Shown one piece after another: positions 45,424-57,345 of a DNA stretch of 64,000 bases; the first letter of the stretch is position 1; every line of letters begins with the position of its first letter. Location: positions 1,407,046-1,471,045 of the forward strand of contig CANTUZ010000024.1 of assembly GCA_947846985.1 (NCBI GenBank), read 5' to 3'. Position numbers and translations under genes: made by a program. The notes below the pieces were generated by a model, which did not search any database, was not told the origin of the DNA, and saw nothing but the letters and a program-made list of their open reading frames with translations. The DNA is from Fratercula arctica (taxonomy: Eukaryota; Chordata; Aves; Charadriiformes; Alcidae).

Positions 45424-45640
45424 AGGTTTGTGCCTGTTCCCCCTTGTCCTGTCGCCGGGCACCACTGAGAAGAGCCTGGTCCCGTCCTCCTGACCCCCCT
45501 GCCCCCCTTTAACTATTTATAAGCGTTGATGAGATTCCCCCCTCGATCGTCTTTTTTCCAGCCTAAAAAGCCCCAAATCCCTCAGCCTTTCTTCATCAGA
45601 GAGGTATCCCAGTCCCCTCACCAGCTCCTCACCCCCTGGT
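45424..45640 (-). mobile_element. CR1 LINE fragment, part 2 of the interrupted copy
   Basis: The CR1 resumes with GTTTGTGCCTGTTCCCCCTT and continues through CACTGAGAAGAGCCTGGTCC and GCGTTGATGAGATTCCCCCC. It extends further 5-prime in CR1 terms than the 43438 copy, with CCAGCCTAAAAAGCCCC and CTCAGCCTTTCTTCATC. Confidence 0.88.
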
Positions 45641-46060
45641 TCCCCCCCCCGGGGGGGGTGCCAACAGGCCCGGGTTGTCCCCCCTGACGCCTTGGCCAAG
45701 GTGGGGCCGGGCTCGGCCATTCGGGATTTTGGGCCACCGGGGAGAATTAAAAATGATGGTGTCCTGCTTAGGGGTGGGATAAAGGCAGGCGTCTCTTCGC
45801 TGAGAGGGTTTTCCTTTTTCTTGCTGCTTTGCCAACCAGGGGCGGGCGACGTGGTCGTTTGCCCCACGGAGGGATCGTACCCGTTGTGGGGGGGCTGGCC
45901 GGCCTCCCGTTCCGTTATTTCCTTTTTTATTTATTTATTGCTTTTTTGCCCCGAAGTAGCGCTCGAGGGGGCGGAAAGGGGTTGGGCCGTTTGGAAAACG
46001 AGCGTTGCTTTCCGAAGGTGTTCGTCTCCTTGCTGGTTTGCCCGAATGTCTCGCGGTGGG
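45641..46060. other. Intergenic sequence, no gene recognised
   Basis: This is unique sequence between the CR1/LTR cluster and the next minisatellite, with moderate GC and a short T/A stretch at about 45920-45950. No conserved coding segment is recognisable. Confidence 0.4.
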
Positions 46061-47960
46061 GCGTCCCCGAGGCACTGGGTTGGGGGTTCCTTGGCCCCAC
46101 GGGCTCCCGGGGTGCTATGGCTGGTGGGTCCCCCATCCCCGTGGGTCCCCAAGCACCAGGTCAGTGGGTCCCCATCCCCTCGGGGTCCCTGGGGCACCGG
46201 GTCTCTGGGTCCCCATCCCCGTGGGGTCCCTAGGGTGCCGGGTCTCTGGGTCCCCATCCCCATGGGGTCCCCAGGCACTGGGTCTCTGGGTCCCCGTCCC
46301 CGTGGGGTCCCCAGGGCGCTGGGTCTCTGGGTCCCCATCCCCATGGGGTCCCCAGGCACTGGGTCTCTGGGTCCCCGTCCCCGTGGGGTCCCCAGGGTGC
46401 CACGTCTCTGGGTCCCCGTCCCCATGGGGTCCCCAGGCACTGGGTCTCTGGGTCCCCGTCCCCAGGGAGTCCCCAAGGCACTGGGTTGGGGGTTCCTCAG
46501 CCCCATGGGCTCCTGGGGTGCTATGGCTGGTGGGTCCCCCATCCCCATAGGTCCCCAAGCACCAGGTCAGTGGGTCCCCGTCCCCTCAGGGTCCCTGGGG
46601 CACTGGGTCTCTGGGTCCCCATCCCCGTGGGGTCTCTGGGCACTGGGTCTCTGGGTCCCCATCCCCATGGGGTCTCTGGGCACTGGGCTGGTGGGTCCCC
46701 CATCCCCATGGGGTCCCCGGGGCAATGGGTCGATGAGTCCGCTGTCCCCACGGGGTCTCCAGGCACTGGGTCTCTGGGTCCCCATCCCCGGGGGGTCCCC
46801 GAGGCACTGGGTTGGGGGTTCCTTGGCCCCATGGGCTCCCGGGGTGCTATGGCTGGTGGGTCCCCCATCCCCGTGGGTCCCCAAGCACCAGGTCAGTGGG
46901 GGGGGTGGGTCCCCGTCCCCTCAGGGTCCCTGGGGCACCAGGTGTCTGGGTCCCCATCCCCGTGGGGTCCCCAGGGTGCCAGGTCTCTGGGTCCCCATCC
47001 CCATGGGGTCCCCAGGGTGCCAGGTCTCTGGGTGTGGGGGGGGTGGGTTTCTGGGAAAGAAAACCCAGTTTTCAGCCCAGCCCTGGGAGGAGCGAAGAAA
47101 GGTTGTCGGGAGGAGGACGTTGCCAGGCAAGCCCGGCGCCCCAAACTTTGTGGGGTGATGGAATTGGTTCCCAGGGAGCGTGAGGACGAGCCGTGGGTTT
47201 TCCCTCCCTGGCGCTTTGCCCGCGGGAGCCAAATCCTTGGAGCTTTGGGATTTTTGCGGCCGGGGCTGCAGTGGGTGGAGGAGGTGGGTGGGATCCCCGG
47301 GGCGCCGGGTCTCTGGGTCCCCGTCCTTGGGGCATCCCCAGTGTGCCAGGTCTCTGGGTCCCCATCCCCGTGGGGTCCCCAGGGCACCGGGTCTCTGGGT
47401 CCCCGTCCTTGGGGCGTCCCCGAGGCACTGGGTTGGGGGTTCCTTGGCCCCACGGACTCTCAGGGTGCTATGGCTGGTGGGTCCCCCATCCCCGTAGGTC
47501 CCCAGGCACCAGATCAGTGGGTCCCCGTCCCCTCAGGGTCCCTGGGGCACCGGGTCTCTGGGTCCCCATCCCCGGGGGATCCCCAGGGCACCGGGTCTCT
47601 GGGTTCCCGTCCCTGTGGGGTCCCTGGGCAGGGTCCCTGGGCACTGGGTCAGTGGGTCTCCTGTCCCCTCAGGGTCTCTGGGGTGCTGGGCCAGTGGGTC
47701 CCTCATCCCCGTGGGGTCCCCAAGCACCTGGTCAGTGGGTCTCCATCCCCTCAGGGTCCCTGGGGCACTGGGTCTCTGTGTCCCCATCCCTGGGGGGTCC
47801 CCGAGGCACTGGGTCAGGAGTTCCCTGGCCCCATGGGCTCCCAGGGTGCCATGGCTGGTGGGTCCCCCATCCTCGTGTGTTCCTCAAGGCACCAGGTCGG
47901 TGGGTTCCCGGTCCCTGTGGGGTTCCCTGGGTCTCGGGGTCCCCATCCTCGGGGGGCCGT
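46061..47960. repeat. About 42-46-bp minisatellite, 1.9 kb, B4GALT3-ADAMTS4 intergenic
   Basis: Units of the form GGCACTGGGTCTCTGGGTCC, CCATCCCCATGGGGTCCCCA repeat for 1.9 kb. Longer blocks containing GGTTCCTTGGCCCCATGGGC and TGCTATGGCTGGTGGGTCCC recur at about 46090, 46490, 46815, 47440 and 47820, giving a higher-order period of 300-600 bp. A non-repeated island lies at about 47040-47280. Its long open frames in both directions are repeat artefacts. Confidence 0.92.
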
Positions 47961-48000
47961 CCCTGCAGTGCCACCCTGACCCCCCCCTCACTCCCCGCAG

Positions 48001-48264
48001 CCCCTGGTGCCCCTTCCACGCCGCCGCCTTCAACCTGATGGTGCTGCTGCTGCTGGCCTGCCACACGTGCCGCCGTCCTCGCCCACCCTGGTTTTGGGGG
48101 GGACGGGGGGGGTGCTGCTGGCACCCTGCGGCTGGGGGGGGGAAAGACGCTGGGGAACGATACTGGGAGCGGAGAGGGAGGGTTAACGCAGCCGCAGCTG
48201 CGGCCGTGCCTGGCACCGCCGCGCCGATCACCACGCGCCACGCCAGCCGGCTCCATAAATAGCT
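48001..48264 (+). other. Orphan exon-like segment with a strong 3-prime splice site
   Basis: The plus strand has CCCCCCTCACTCCCCGCAG ending at 48000, followed by an open frame reading PWCPFHAAAFNLMVLLLLAC and continuing to a stop after about 85 codons. The hydrophobic stretch with a following CH resembles the second membrane segment of DHHC palmitoyltransferases, but the diagnostic DPG and DHHC motifs are not seen. An AATAAA lies downstream at about 48281. It could be an exon remnant or coincidence. Confidence 0.2.
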
Positions 48265-48530
48265 TTAAATAACAGCACTGCAATAAATTACAGCTGGGGG
48301 GCTGCGCCGGGAAGTGTGTGTGTGGGGGTGGCTGCAGCCGGCGCTGGGGGGGGCCCGGGATCCTGCCCGAGGGACCCCCCAGCTCTTGCCCGCCGAGGGG
48401 CTGAGGTAGATGCGGTTACCTGCACCGGGGGGGCCGTCCCGTGGACGCTGCCCCTGCTCCCGGTGGGCAATAAATAACCGAATAAATAGGCGCTGCGGCG
48501 CTGAGCCGCGTCCCGGCCGCGCTCCCGCCG

Positions 48531-51500
48531 CTACTTGTTGCGCCGGCGGTTCCTGAGGATCTCCAGGATCTCGGCTTTTTGCTTCTCCCAGGCCGTCGCC
48601 GGCCGTCTCTGCACCCGGGGCGCGAAGAAACTGTATTTCAAACGCGGCGGGCGCCGCTCGTCCACCACCAGCGCCTGCAGCACCAGGGGCTCCCGCAGCG
48701 GCCCCCGGCCGGCCAGCGTCTCGGTGGCCGCCGTGGCCCCGCTGTAGCGCAGGGTCGCGCCGCCGGCCAGCACCACGTCGGTCGGGGAGGGCAGCAGGAC
48801 GAAGCCGCCGTTGAGCAGGGAACCGCCCGATGGCCGCCGCAGCGCCAGGAAAACGTCCTCGCCGCCGGCCGCCGAGATCTGCCGGACCAGGAGGTGCGTG
48901 GCCCCCGCCGGGATGGTCACCACGTCGTTGTAGCCGTAGCTGCGGGGGCACACGGGGTTGGAAGGGGGTTGGCGGCAGCCTGCGGGTGATGTGTGTGTCC
49001 CCAACCCGCCACCGCCGTCACCCTGGGGGTGCTTACCGGGGTTTGGTGAAGGAGCCGTAGACTTTGGTGCAGCCGGAGCCGTCGCCGCCGCACGTCATGC
49101 ACTTATCGAACTTCTTCTTGGAGCCGATGACGCGGTCGCAGCCGGCGGGGACGCAGCGGCCCTGCACGCACACCCCGCTGCTCTCGGGGGAGCAGGGCGT
49201 CCCGTCGGCCACCTGCGGCACGGCACGGCCTCAGCGCCCGCCGGCGGCACCCTGGGGTGCCGGGCGGGCAGGGTTGGTGGTGGTGGTGGGGGGACACACA
49301 CTCACCCTCGGCTGCAGCACGTGGTAGTAGCCCAGGGTGTGGGACTGGCAGGTCAGCTTGCACTGGTCCCGCTCGGGGACGCCGCTGTAGCGTGGCACCC
49401 AGTCTTGGGGGGCCGGTAGCCCCTTGACGAGGTCAGGGCGATGGTTGTAGGCGGCACATTGCTCCTCCCGGAAGGCGAGTGCTGCCGGTGCGGTGGTGGG
49501 GTACAGTCAGCAACGGTGACAGCCCGCAGCACCCCCCACCCCGGGGACCGGTGCCATCCCCGCACACCCCCCTGCCCCGCGCCGGTGCCACTCACGGGTG
49601 CTCCCGGGACACTCCTCCACGTTGCAGGACTGGAAGCGGGTGCGTTTGCCCTGGCAGTAGCGGCCGCCGTGGCGCGGCGCCGGCGCGGCGCAGTCGCGGT
49701 GGGAGAGCTGGACGCCGCCGCCGCAGGTCCGCGAGCAGCCGCCCCACGGCCCCCACGGCCCCCAGTTGCCATCCACAGGTGTCTGCAGCCGGACAAACCA
49801 AACCCGGGGCGGGGGGTGTGTGTCAAACCGGTGCCGGCGGCTGGACGCCGGCCCCACTGCCCCGCGACACCGGGACTTACGGTGAGCTCCTGCATGCGAC
49901 CGGTGCCGACGCAGAGCCCGTCCATGCAGACCCTGCCGGCCGCGCACGGCGTGCCGTCGGCCCAGGGGAAATGCTTCGTCTGGCAGACGGGGCGGTCACC
50001 GACGTGGCCGGTGCACCAGAGCGCGGCGCAGGGCGGCTGCAGGTCGCCGCAGTGCCGCGAGTCGGGCCCGAAGGTGAGCTGGCATTGCCGCAGCACCGGG
50101 TAAACGCTGCCCGGCAGCTCCGAGGGCAACCGCAGCCACTCCGGAGGCTGGTCCAGGAGGCAGTGACCTGCGGCGACACGGCACTGCTGCACCAGGGGTC
50201 CCCCAGGGCGGCGGGATGGGATGTGGGTGCACCAGGACACCCCCCCGCTCCCCCCCCGCCTCCAGTGCCGGGACGTACCGTGGCCGTTGTCCAAGAAGTC
50301 GGTGATGAAGCGGGCGCTGCACGGGGACCACATCTCGCCGGGCTCCAGGGAGGAGAGGACGGGAGCCATGACGCGGCGGGTGGCTCCGGAGCGGCTGTTC
50401 AGCTCCCGGCAGGGCTGGGAGTTGTCGTGCAGCATGTTGAAGACGTGGCCTGTGCCGGGGGAATGGCAGAGTCAGCCCCTGGGGAGGGGTCACGGGTGGC
50501 AGAGGGTCACCCCCCCCCCCATCCTCCCCACCGGCCTCTGCCGCTCACCCAGCTCGTGGGCGGCCGTGAAAGCCGACTGCAGCCCGTCGTCCTCCACGAT
50601 GGCGCAGCTCCGCTCGGGGTCGCAGACGGTGCCCACGTCGGCCATGCCCAGCGTGTCGCAGGTGGCCGCCCCACACAGGTCCTGGGGGCAGGCAGAGCGT
50701 GGGAAGGGGATGGGGGGGGGGGGGAAGTCGGGGCACCCCCAAACCCAGCCAGCACCCAAACTGCCCGGGAGGGGCCCTGGGGACCCCGCTGGCCCCCAAA
50801 ACCCATGGACACCCCAGGGGCTTGGCCAGCACCCAAACACCTTGGGGGGCACACAGGGATGTTGCCAGCCCCCAGCCACCCTGCAGGGACCCCCGAAGAG
50901 CCCCGCGGCTCCCCCCAGCCGTCACCCCCCCCCCCCCTCACCTGCCGGGTGAAGAAGATGGCAGTGTCGAAGTGGAGGGGACTGTCCTCGTCGGGGACGT
51001 TGAGCCCTTTCTGCCACTGGCAGAAGTTGCGGAGCATCTGGGCGGCGTTGGAGGTGACGGGGGGCCCGGGGGTGTCCTGGCCCAGCACCACCAGCCGCGT
51101 CACCCGCAGCTCCACCGGGTTGCCCAGGCTGCCGTGGCGGAAGGAGCGGGCGGCCGTCGCCAGCACCGTCAGCAGGTACCGCCGCAGCCCCGCGCCGTGG
51201 AACCGGGCCATCGACTCGTCGGCCACCACCAGCATCTCCACGTACCGCGGCACCGAGGCGAAGCGCTGCCGGGAAGCCGGGAGCTGGGACAGGGGACCGG
51301 TGCCCCCCCCCAGCACTGGTGACACCGTGCCAGTGTCGCCCATCACCGTACATGTCCCTGTCGGTGCCCTCCAGTACCGTACCATGCCCGGTGCACCCCA
51401 TCGCCACCGGCCCCACACCAGTGTCCCCCCTCCCTCCTCGCAGGGTCCCGGCTCTGCCCCGGGAGGTGGAGGGGAAGCTCGGCCCGGTCTGGTGTGTGTC

Positions 51501-52577
51501 GTCCCCCCCACCCCAAATCCCGGTTCGGTGTCTCCCGGTCCATCCCGCCCCATCCCAGTTCATCTCAGTACGGTGTGTCCCGCCTCATCCCAGCCCATCC
51601 CGGTCCACTGTGTCCCGCTCCATCCCGGTCCGGTGTGTCCCGCCTCATCCCAGCCCATCTCGGTCCGCTGTGTCCCGCTGTGTCCTGCCCCATCCCAGCC
51701 CATCCCGGTCCGCTGTGTCCCGTCCCATCCCAACCCATCCCGGTCCGCTGTGTCCCGCCTCATCCCTCCCCATCCCAGCCCATCCCAGCCCATCCCAGCC
51801 CATCCCGGTCCGCTCTGTCCCGCCCCATCCCTCCCCATCCCAGCCCATCCCGCTCCATCCCGGTCCGCTGTGTCCTGCCTCATCCCTCCCCATCCCGGTC
51901 CATCCCGGTCCGGTGTGTCCTGCCTCATCCCGCCCCATCCCGGTCCATCCCGCCCCATCCCGGTCCGCTGTGTCCTGCCTCATCCCTCCCCATCCCGGTC
52001 CATCCCGGTCCGGTGTGTCCTGCCTCATCCCTCCCCATCCCGGTCCATCCCGGTCCGGTGTGTCCCGCCTCATCCCGCCCCATCCCGGTCCATCCCGCCC
52101 CATCCCGGTCCGCTGTGTCCCGCCTCATCCCTCCCCATCCCGGTCCATCCCGGTCCGGTGTGTCCTGCCTCATCCCGCCCCATCCCGGTCCATCCCGCCC
52201 CATCCCGGTCCGCTGTGTCCCGCCTCATCCCTCCCCATCCCGGACCATCCCGGTCCGGTGTGTCCCGCCTCATCCCGCCCCATCCTGGACCATCCCGGTC
52301 CGGTGTGTCCTGCCTCATCCCGCCCCATCCCGGACCATCCCGGTCCGGTGTGTCCCGCCTCATCCCGGTCCATCCCGCCCCATCCCGGTCCGGTCCGTCC
52401 CGGTCCATCCCGCTCCGCTGCATCCCAGCCCGGCCGTACCTTGGCTCTCCTCGGGGCCGGCCCCACGCGGGCCCGTGTCCCGGTTCCCTCCGGTGCCGTG
52501 ACGGGACACGCGGGGCCGGGGGCAGCGGCGACAGAGGCGACAGCGGCGACCAGGAGCGCCAGGAGCGCGGGGCGCAT
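48531..52577 (-). CDS. ADAMTS4: ADAMTS4 aggrecanase with a drastically shortened prodomain, nine coding exons
   Basis: Minus-strand exons: 52440-52577, 50942-51265, 50549-50681, 50279-50449, 49881-50167, 49596-49782, 49306-49481, 49037-49212, 48531-48939; 666 aa (human 837), all in phase. Exon 1 encodes a signal peptide (about 1-18), then [11 protein letters not shown], matching the human cysteine-switch segment GPMCNVKAPLG, and the furin site RRAK/R; about 150 residues of the human prodomain are absent. The metalloprotease starts [16 protein letters not shown], with the zinc site [11 protein letters not shown] (H196, E197, H200, H206). Next come the disintegrin-like region, one thrombospondin repeat ([19 protein letters not shown]), the cysteine-rich region ([13 protein letters not shown]) and the spacer, ending [16 protein letters not shown]4 is secreted and cleaves aggrecan and related proteoglycans. 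It ends after the spacer, as in human, without extra TSP repeats. Confidence 0.95.
51535..52432. repeat. Minisatellite in ADAMTS4 intron 1
   Basis: Units such as CCCGCCCCATCCCGGTCCAT and CGGTCCGGTGTGTCCCGCCTCATC, about 22-46 bp, repeat for 0.9 kb between the short exon 1 and exon 2. The repeat reaches to within about 10-20 nt of the exon 1 donor. The >1000-codon open frames over this area are artefacts. Confidence 0.93.
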
Positions 52578-52639
52578 GGCCCGGGCACCGCGACACCACG
52601 GCGACACCGCGACAGCGGGTGGTGACAGCGGGTCCCGCC

Positions 52640-52665
52640 GCTCTGTCCCTTTTAACGGGCGGCCC
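52640..52665 (-). promoter_or_regulatory. ADAMTS4: ADAMTS4 TATA-like element
   Basis: The minus strand reads GTTAAAAGG about 75 nt upstream of the start codon, in an otherwise GC-rich promoter with GC boxes (GGGGCGGGGC at about 52668-52680). Position and spacing fit a TATA-like element. Confidence 0.4.
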
Positions 52666-52764
52666 CGGGGCGGGGCGGAGCGGAGCGGGGCAGCCCCGGC
52701 CCCCCCCGGCGTTCCGGGAAGGCTGAGCCTGTCCCCAGGGAGCGGGGCCGGGCCGGGGGATCCC

Positions 52765-53722
52765 CCTCGCTGGGACCCCTCCTCCCTGTCCCCTCCACCC
52801 TCCTCATCCCCTTCATCCCTCCCTGTCCCCTCCACCCTCCTCATCCCCTTCATCCCTCCCTGTCCCCTCCACCCTCCTCATCCTCTTCATCCCTCCCTGT
52901 CCCCTCCACCCTCCTCATCCCCTTCATCCCTCCCTGTCCCCTCCATCCTCCTCATCCTCTTCATCCCTCCCTGTCCCCTCCATCCTCCTCATCCTCTTCA
53001 TCCCTCCCTGTCCCCTCCATCCTCCTCATCCCCTTCATCCCTCCCTGTCCCCTCCATCCTCCTCATCCTCTTCATCCCTCCCTGTCCCCTCCATCCTCCT
53101 CATCCTCTTCATCCCTCCCTGTCCCCTCCATCCTCCTCATGCTCTTCATCCCTCCCTGTACCCTCCACCCTCTTCATCCTCTTCGTCCCTCCGTCCTCCT
53201 CATCCTCTCCATCCCTCCCCATCGTCTTCATCCCTCCACCCTCCTCATCCTCTCCATCCCTCCATCCATCCTCATCCTCTTCATCCCTTCCTGTACCCTC
53301 CACCCTCCTCATCCTCTTCATCCCTCCACCCTCCTCATCCTCTTCATCCCTCCATCCTCCTCATCCTCTTCATCCCTCCACCCTCCTCATCCTCTTCATC
53401 CCTCCATCCTCCTCATCCTCTCCATCCCTCCCCATCCCCTCCAGCCTCCTCATCCTCTTCCTCCCTCCACCCTCCTCATCCTCTTCCTCCCTCCCTGTCC
53501 CCTCCATCCATCCTTATCCTCTTCATCCCTCCCTGTCCCCTCCACCCTCCTCATCCTCTCCATCCCTCCCCATCCTCTTCATCCCTCCACCCTCCTCATC
53601 CTCTCCATCCCTCCATCCATGCTCATCCTCTTCATCCCTTCCTGTCCCCTCCATCCTCCTCATCCTCTCCATCCCTCCCCATCCTCTTCATCCCTCCCTG
53701 TCCCCTCCATCCCGGCCCATCC
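52765..53722. repeat. Polypyrimidine minisatellite upstream of ADAMTS4
   Basis: Units of about 36 bp (CCTCCACCCTCCTCATCCCC, TTCATCCCTCCCTGTCCC) repeat for about 950 bp. The strand is almost purely C+T. Confidence 0.93.
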
Positions 53723-54390
53723 GGTGGCAGCCCCTCCGTCCCCTCCCCATGTCCGCCCTTCCCAGCAGGGCCACCCGCCGTGTCACACCCGAGTCACCTC
53801 CTGGCCCCCAGCCCAGCCAGGCAGGACACAGGGCCACATCCTGCTTCCTCCCTTCTTGGAAAGACGGGGCTGGGCCCGGATACCCTTCCTGTCCAGCACC
53901 CCCAGTACCCCCAGTGCCACCAGTACCCCCATCCGGGGGTGCCCCGCGTGGCCCCGGGTGCTGCCGTGCCCCGGTGCCGGTGCCATCCCCGCCGTCCCCG
54001 GGACAACAACAGGGTGACGCGGCCCCGCACAAAGGGAGCCGGCGGCACCCGGCGCCGCCGCACAAAAGGCCTCTGTGCCGGTGCCGCGGCGGTGCCCGGC
54101 TGCACCCGTGGGACCCCGCCGGCACCGCAGCCCGGCCTGGCGGGGCTGGCACCTGCCCAGCACCCACCGGTGCCCGGGAATGGCATCGCCAGCGAGTGCG
54201 GAGCTCACCGGGAGCCACCCCGGCACCTGCCACCACGGCACATGCAGCATCCGCCGGAGCCGGCATCCCATGGGCCGTGGCATCCGCCGACTCCGGCATC
54301 CGGCACAGCCGGCATCCCTGGGACCTGACACCTGCTCTGGCCGACATCCGCCATGTGCGACATCCGCCATGTGCAGCTTCCGCCAGCTCC
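53723..54390. other. Intergenic sequence, no gene recognised
   Basis: This is GC-rich unique sequence between two arrays. Short CCGGCATCC-type repeats appear towards the right end (about 54240-54380). Open frames on both strands match nothing I recognise. Confidence 0.4.
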
Positions 54391-57345
54391 AGCATCCCCA
54401 GCTCCAGTGTCCCTAGTTCCAATATCCCCAGCTCCAGCATCCCCCAGCTCCATCATCCCCAGCTCCAGTGTCCCCAGTTCCAATATCCCCAGTTCCAGTA
54501 TCCCCCAGCTCCAGCATCCCCAGTTCCAGTATCCCCAGCTCCAGTATCCCCAGCTCCAGTATCCCCCAGCTCCAGCATTCCCACCTCCATCATCCCCAGC
54601 TCCAGTATCCCCAGTTCCAATATCCCCAGCTCCAGTATCCCCCACCTCCAATATCCCCCATCTTCCGTATAGCCCAATTACAGTATCCCCCAGTTCCAGT
54701 ATCCCCAGCTCCAGTATCCTCAGCTCTGGCATTCCCAACTCCAGCATCCCCAGTTCCAGTATCCCCATCCCCAGTATAACCCGGTTCCAGCATCCCCAGC
54801 TCTAGCATCCCCAGTTCCAGTATTCCCAGCTCCAGCATCCTCTGCTCCAGCATCCCCAGTTCCAGTATCCCCATCCCCAGTATCCCCAGTTCCAGTATCC
54901 CCAGTTCAGGTATCCCCATCTCCAGTATAACCCAGTTCCAGTATCCCCAGCTCTAGCATCCCCAGTTCCAGTATCCCCAGTTCCAGTATCCCTGTCTCCA
55001 GTATCTTCAGTTCCAGTATGCCTGCCTCCAGTATCCCCAGCTCCATTATCCCCAGTTCCAGTATCCCCATCCCCACTATAACCCAGTTCCAGTATCCCCA
55101 GTTCAGGTATCCCCATCCCCACTATAACCCAGTTCCAGTATCCCCATCCCCAGTATCACCCAGTTCCAGTATCCCCAGCTCCATTATCCCCAGTTCCAGT
55201 ATCCCCATTCCCAGTATCACCCAGTTCCATTATCCCCAGCTCCATTATCCCCAGTTCCAGTATCCCCATCCCCAGTATAACCCAGTTCCAGTATCCCCAT
55301 CCCCAGTATAACCCAGTTCCATTATCCCCAGTTCAGGTATCCCCATCCCCACTATAACCCAGTTCCAGTATCCCCATCCCCAGTATCACCCAGTTCCAGT
55401 ATCCCCAGCTCCATTATCCCCAGTTCCAGTATCCCCATTCCCAGTATCACCCAGTTCCATTATCCCCAGCTCCATTATCCCCAGTTCCAGTATCCCCATC
55501 CCCAGTATAACCCAGTTCCAGTATCCCCATCCCCAGTATAACCCAGTTCCATTATCCCCAGTTCAGGTATCCCCATCCCCACTATAACCCAGTTCCATTA
55601 TCCCCAGTTCAGGTATCCCCATCCCCACTATAACCCAGTTCCAGTATCGCCCAGTTCCAGTATCCCCAGCTCCATTATCCCCAGTTCCAGTATCCCCATC
55701 CCCAGTATAACCCAGTTCCAGTATCCCCAGTTCAGGTATCCCCATCCCCACTATAACCCAGTTCCAGTATCGCCCAGTTCCAGCATCCCCAGCTCCATTA
55801 TCCCCAGTTCCAGTATCCCCATCCCCAGTATAACCCAGTTCCAGTATCCCCAGCTCCATTATCCCCAGTTCCAGTATCCCCATCCCCAGTATAACCCAGC
55901 TCCATTATCCCCAGTTCAGGTATCCCCATCCCCCCTATAACCCAGTTCCAGTATCACCCAGTTCCAGTATCCCCAGTTCCAGTATCCCCAGTTCAGGTAT
56001 CCCCATCCCCACTATAACCCAGTTCCAGTATCACCCAGTTCCAGTATCCCCAGTTCAGGTATCCCCATCCCCACTATAACCCAGTTCCAGTATCGCCCAG
56101 TTCCAGTATCCCCAGCTCCATTATCCCCAGTTCCAGTATCCCCATCCCCAGTATAACCCAGTTCCATTATCCCCAGTTCAGGTATCCCCATCCCCAGTAT
56201 AACCCAGTTCCATTATCCCCAGTTCAGGTATCCCCATCCCCAGCATAACCCAGTTCCAGTATCCCCAGCTCCATTATCCCCAGTTCCAGTATCCCCATTC
56301 CCAGTATAACCCAGTTCCAGTATCCCCAGTTCAGGTATCCCCATCTCCACTATAACCCAGTTCCAGTATCCCCATCCCCAGCATAACCCAGTTCCAGTAT
56401 CCCCAGCTCCATTATCCCCAGTTCCAGTATCCCCATCCCCAGTATAACCCAGTTCCAGTATCCCCAGTTCAGGTATCCCCATCCCCACTATAACCCAGTT
56501 CCAGTATCCCCAGTTCAGGTATCCCCATCCCCACTATAACCCAGTTCCAGTATAACCCAGTTCCAGTACCCCCAGCTCCATTATCCCCAGTTCCAGTATC
56601 CCCATCCCCAGTATAACCCAGTTCCAGTATCCCCAGTTCAGGTATCCCCATCCCCACTATAACCCAGTTCCAGTATCACCCAGTTCCAGTATCCCCAGTT
56701 CCAGTATCCCCAGTTCAGGTATCCCCATCCCCACTATAACCCAGTTCCAGTATCCCCATCCCCACTATAACCCAGTTCCAGTATTGCCCAGTTTCAGTAT
56801 CCCCCAGCTCCATTATCCCCAGTTCAGGTATCCCCATCCCCACTATAACCCAGTTCCAGTATCACCCAGTTCCAGTATCCCCAGTTCCAGTATCCCCAGT
56901 TCAGGTATCCCCATCCCCACTATAACCCAGTTCCAGTATTGCCCAGTTCCATTATCCCCAGCTCCATTATCCCCAGTTCCAGTATCCCCATCCCCAGTAT
57001 AACCCAGTTCCAGTATCCCCAGTTCAGGTATCCCCATCCCCAGTATAACCCAGTTCCAGTATCCCCATCCCCAGCATAACCCAGTTCCAGTATCCCCAGC
57101 TCCATTATCCCCAGTTCCAGTATCCCCATCCCCAGTATAACCCAGTTCCAGTATCCCCAGTTCAGGTATCCCCATCCCCAGTATAACCCAGTTCCAGTAT
57201 CCCCATCCCCAGCATAACCCAGTTCCAGTATCCCCAGCTCCATTATCCCCAGTTCCAGTATCCCCATCCCCAGTATCACCCAGTTCCAGTATCCCCAGCT
57301 CCATTATCCCCAGTCCCAGTGTCCCCAGCTCCAGTTTCCCCCAGC
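54391..57345. repeat. 3-kb satellite-like array of 14-18-bp units
   Basis: The array is made of short words: CCAGTTCCAGTATCC, CCAGCTCCATTATCC, CCAGTTCAGGTATCC and CCATCCCCAGTATAACC, arranged in recurring orders. A higher-order period of about 75-90 bp is visible in the right half, with longer near-identical blocks (for example around 55080-55330 and 55330-55560). At nearly 3 kb it is the largest repeat in the window. Confidence 0.95.

Noticed and set aside
49479..54672. Plus-strand open frames of more than 1000 codons over ADAMTS4 and its intron
   Set aside because: They are antisense to ADAMTS4 exons and run through the intron 1 and upstream arrays; they encode only P/S/H-rich repeats.
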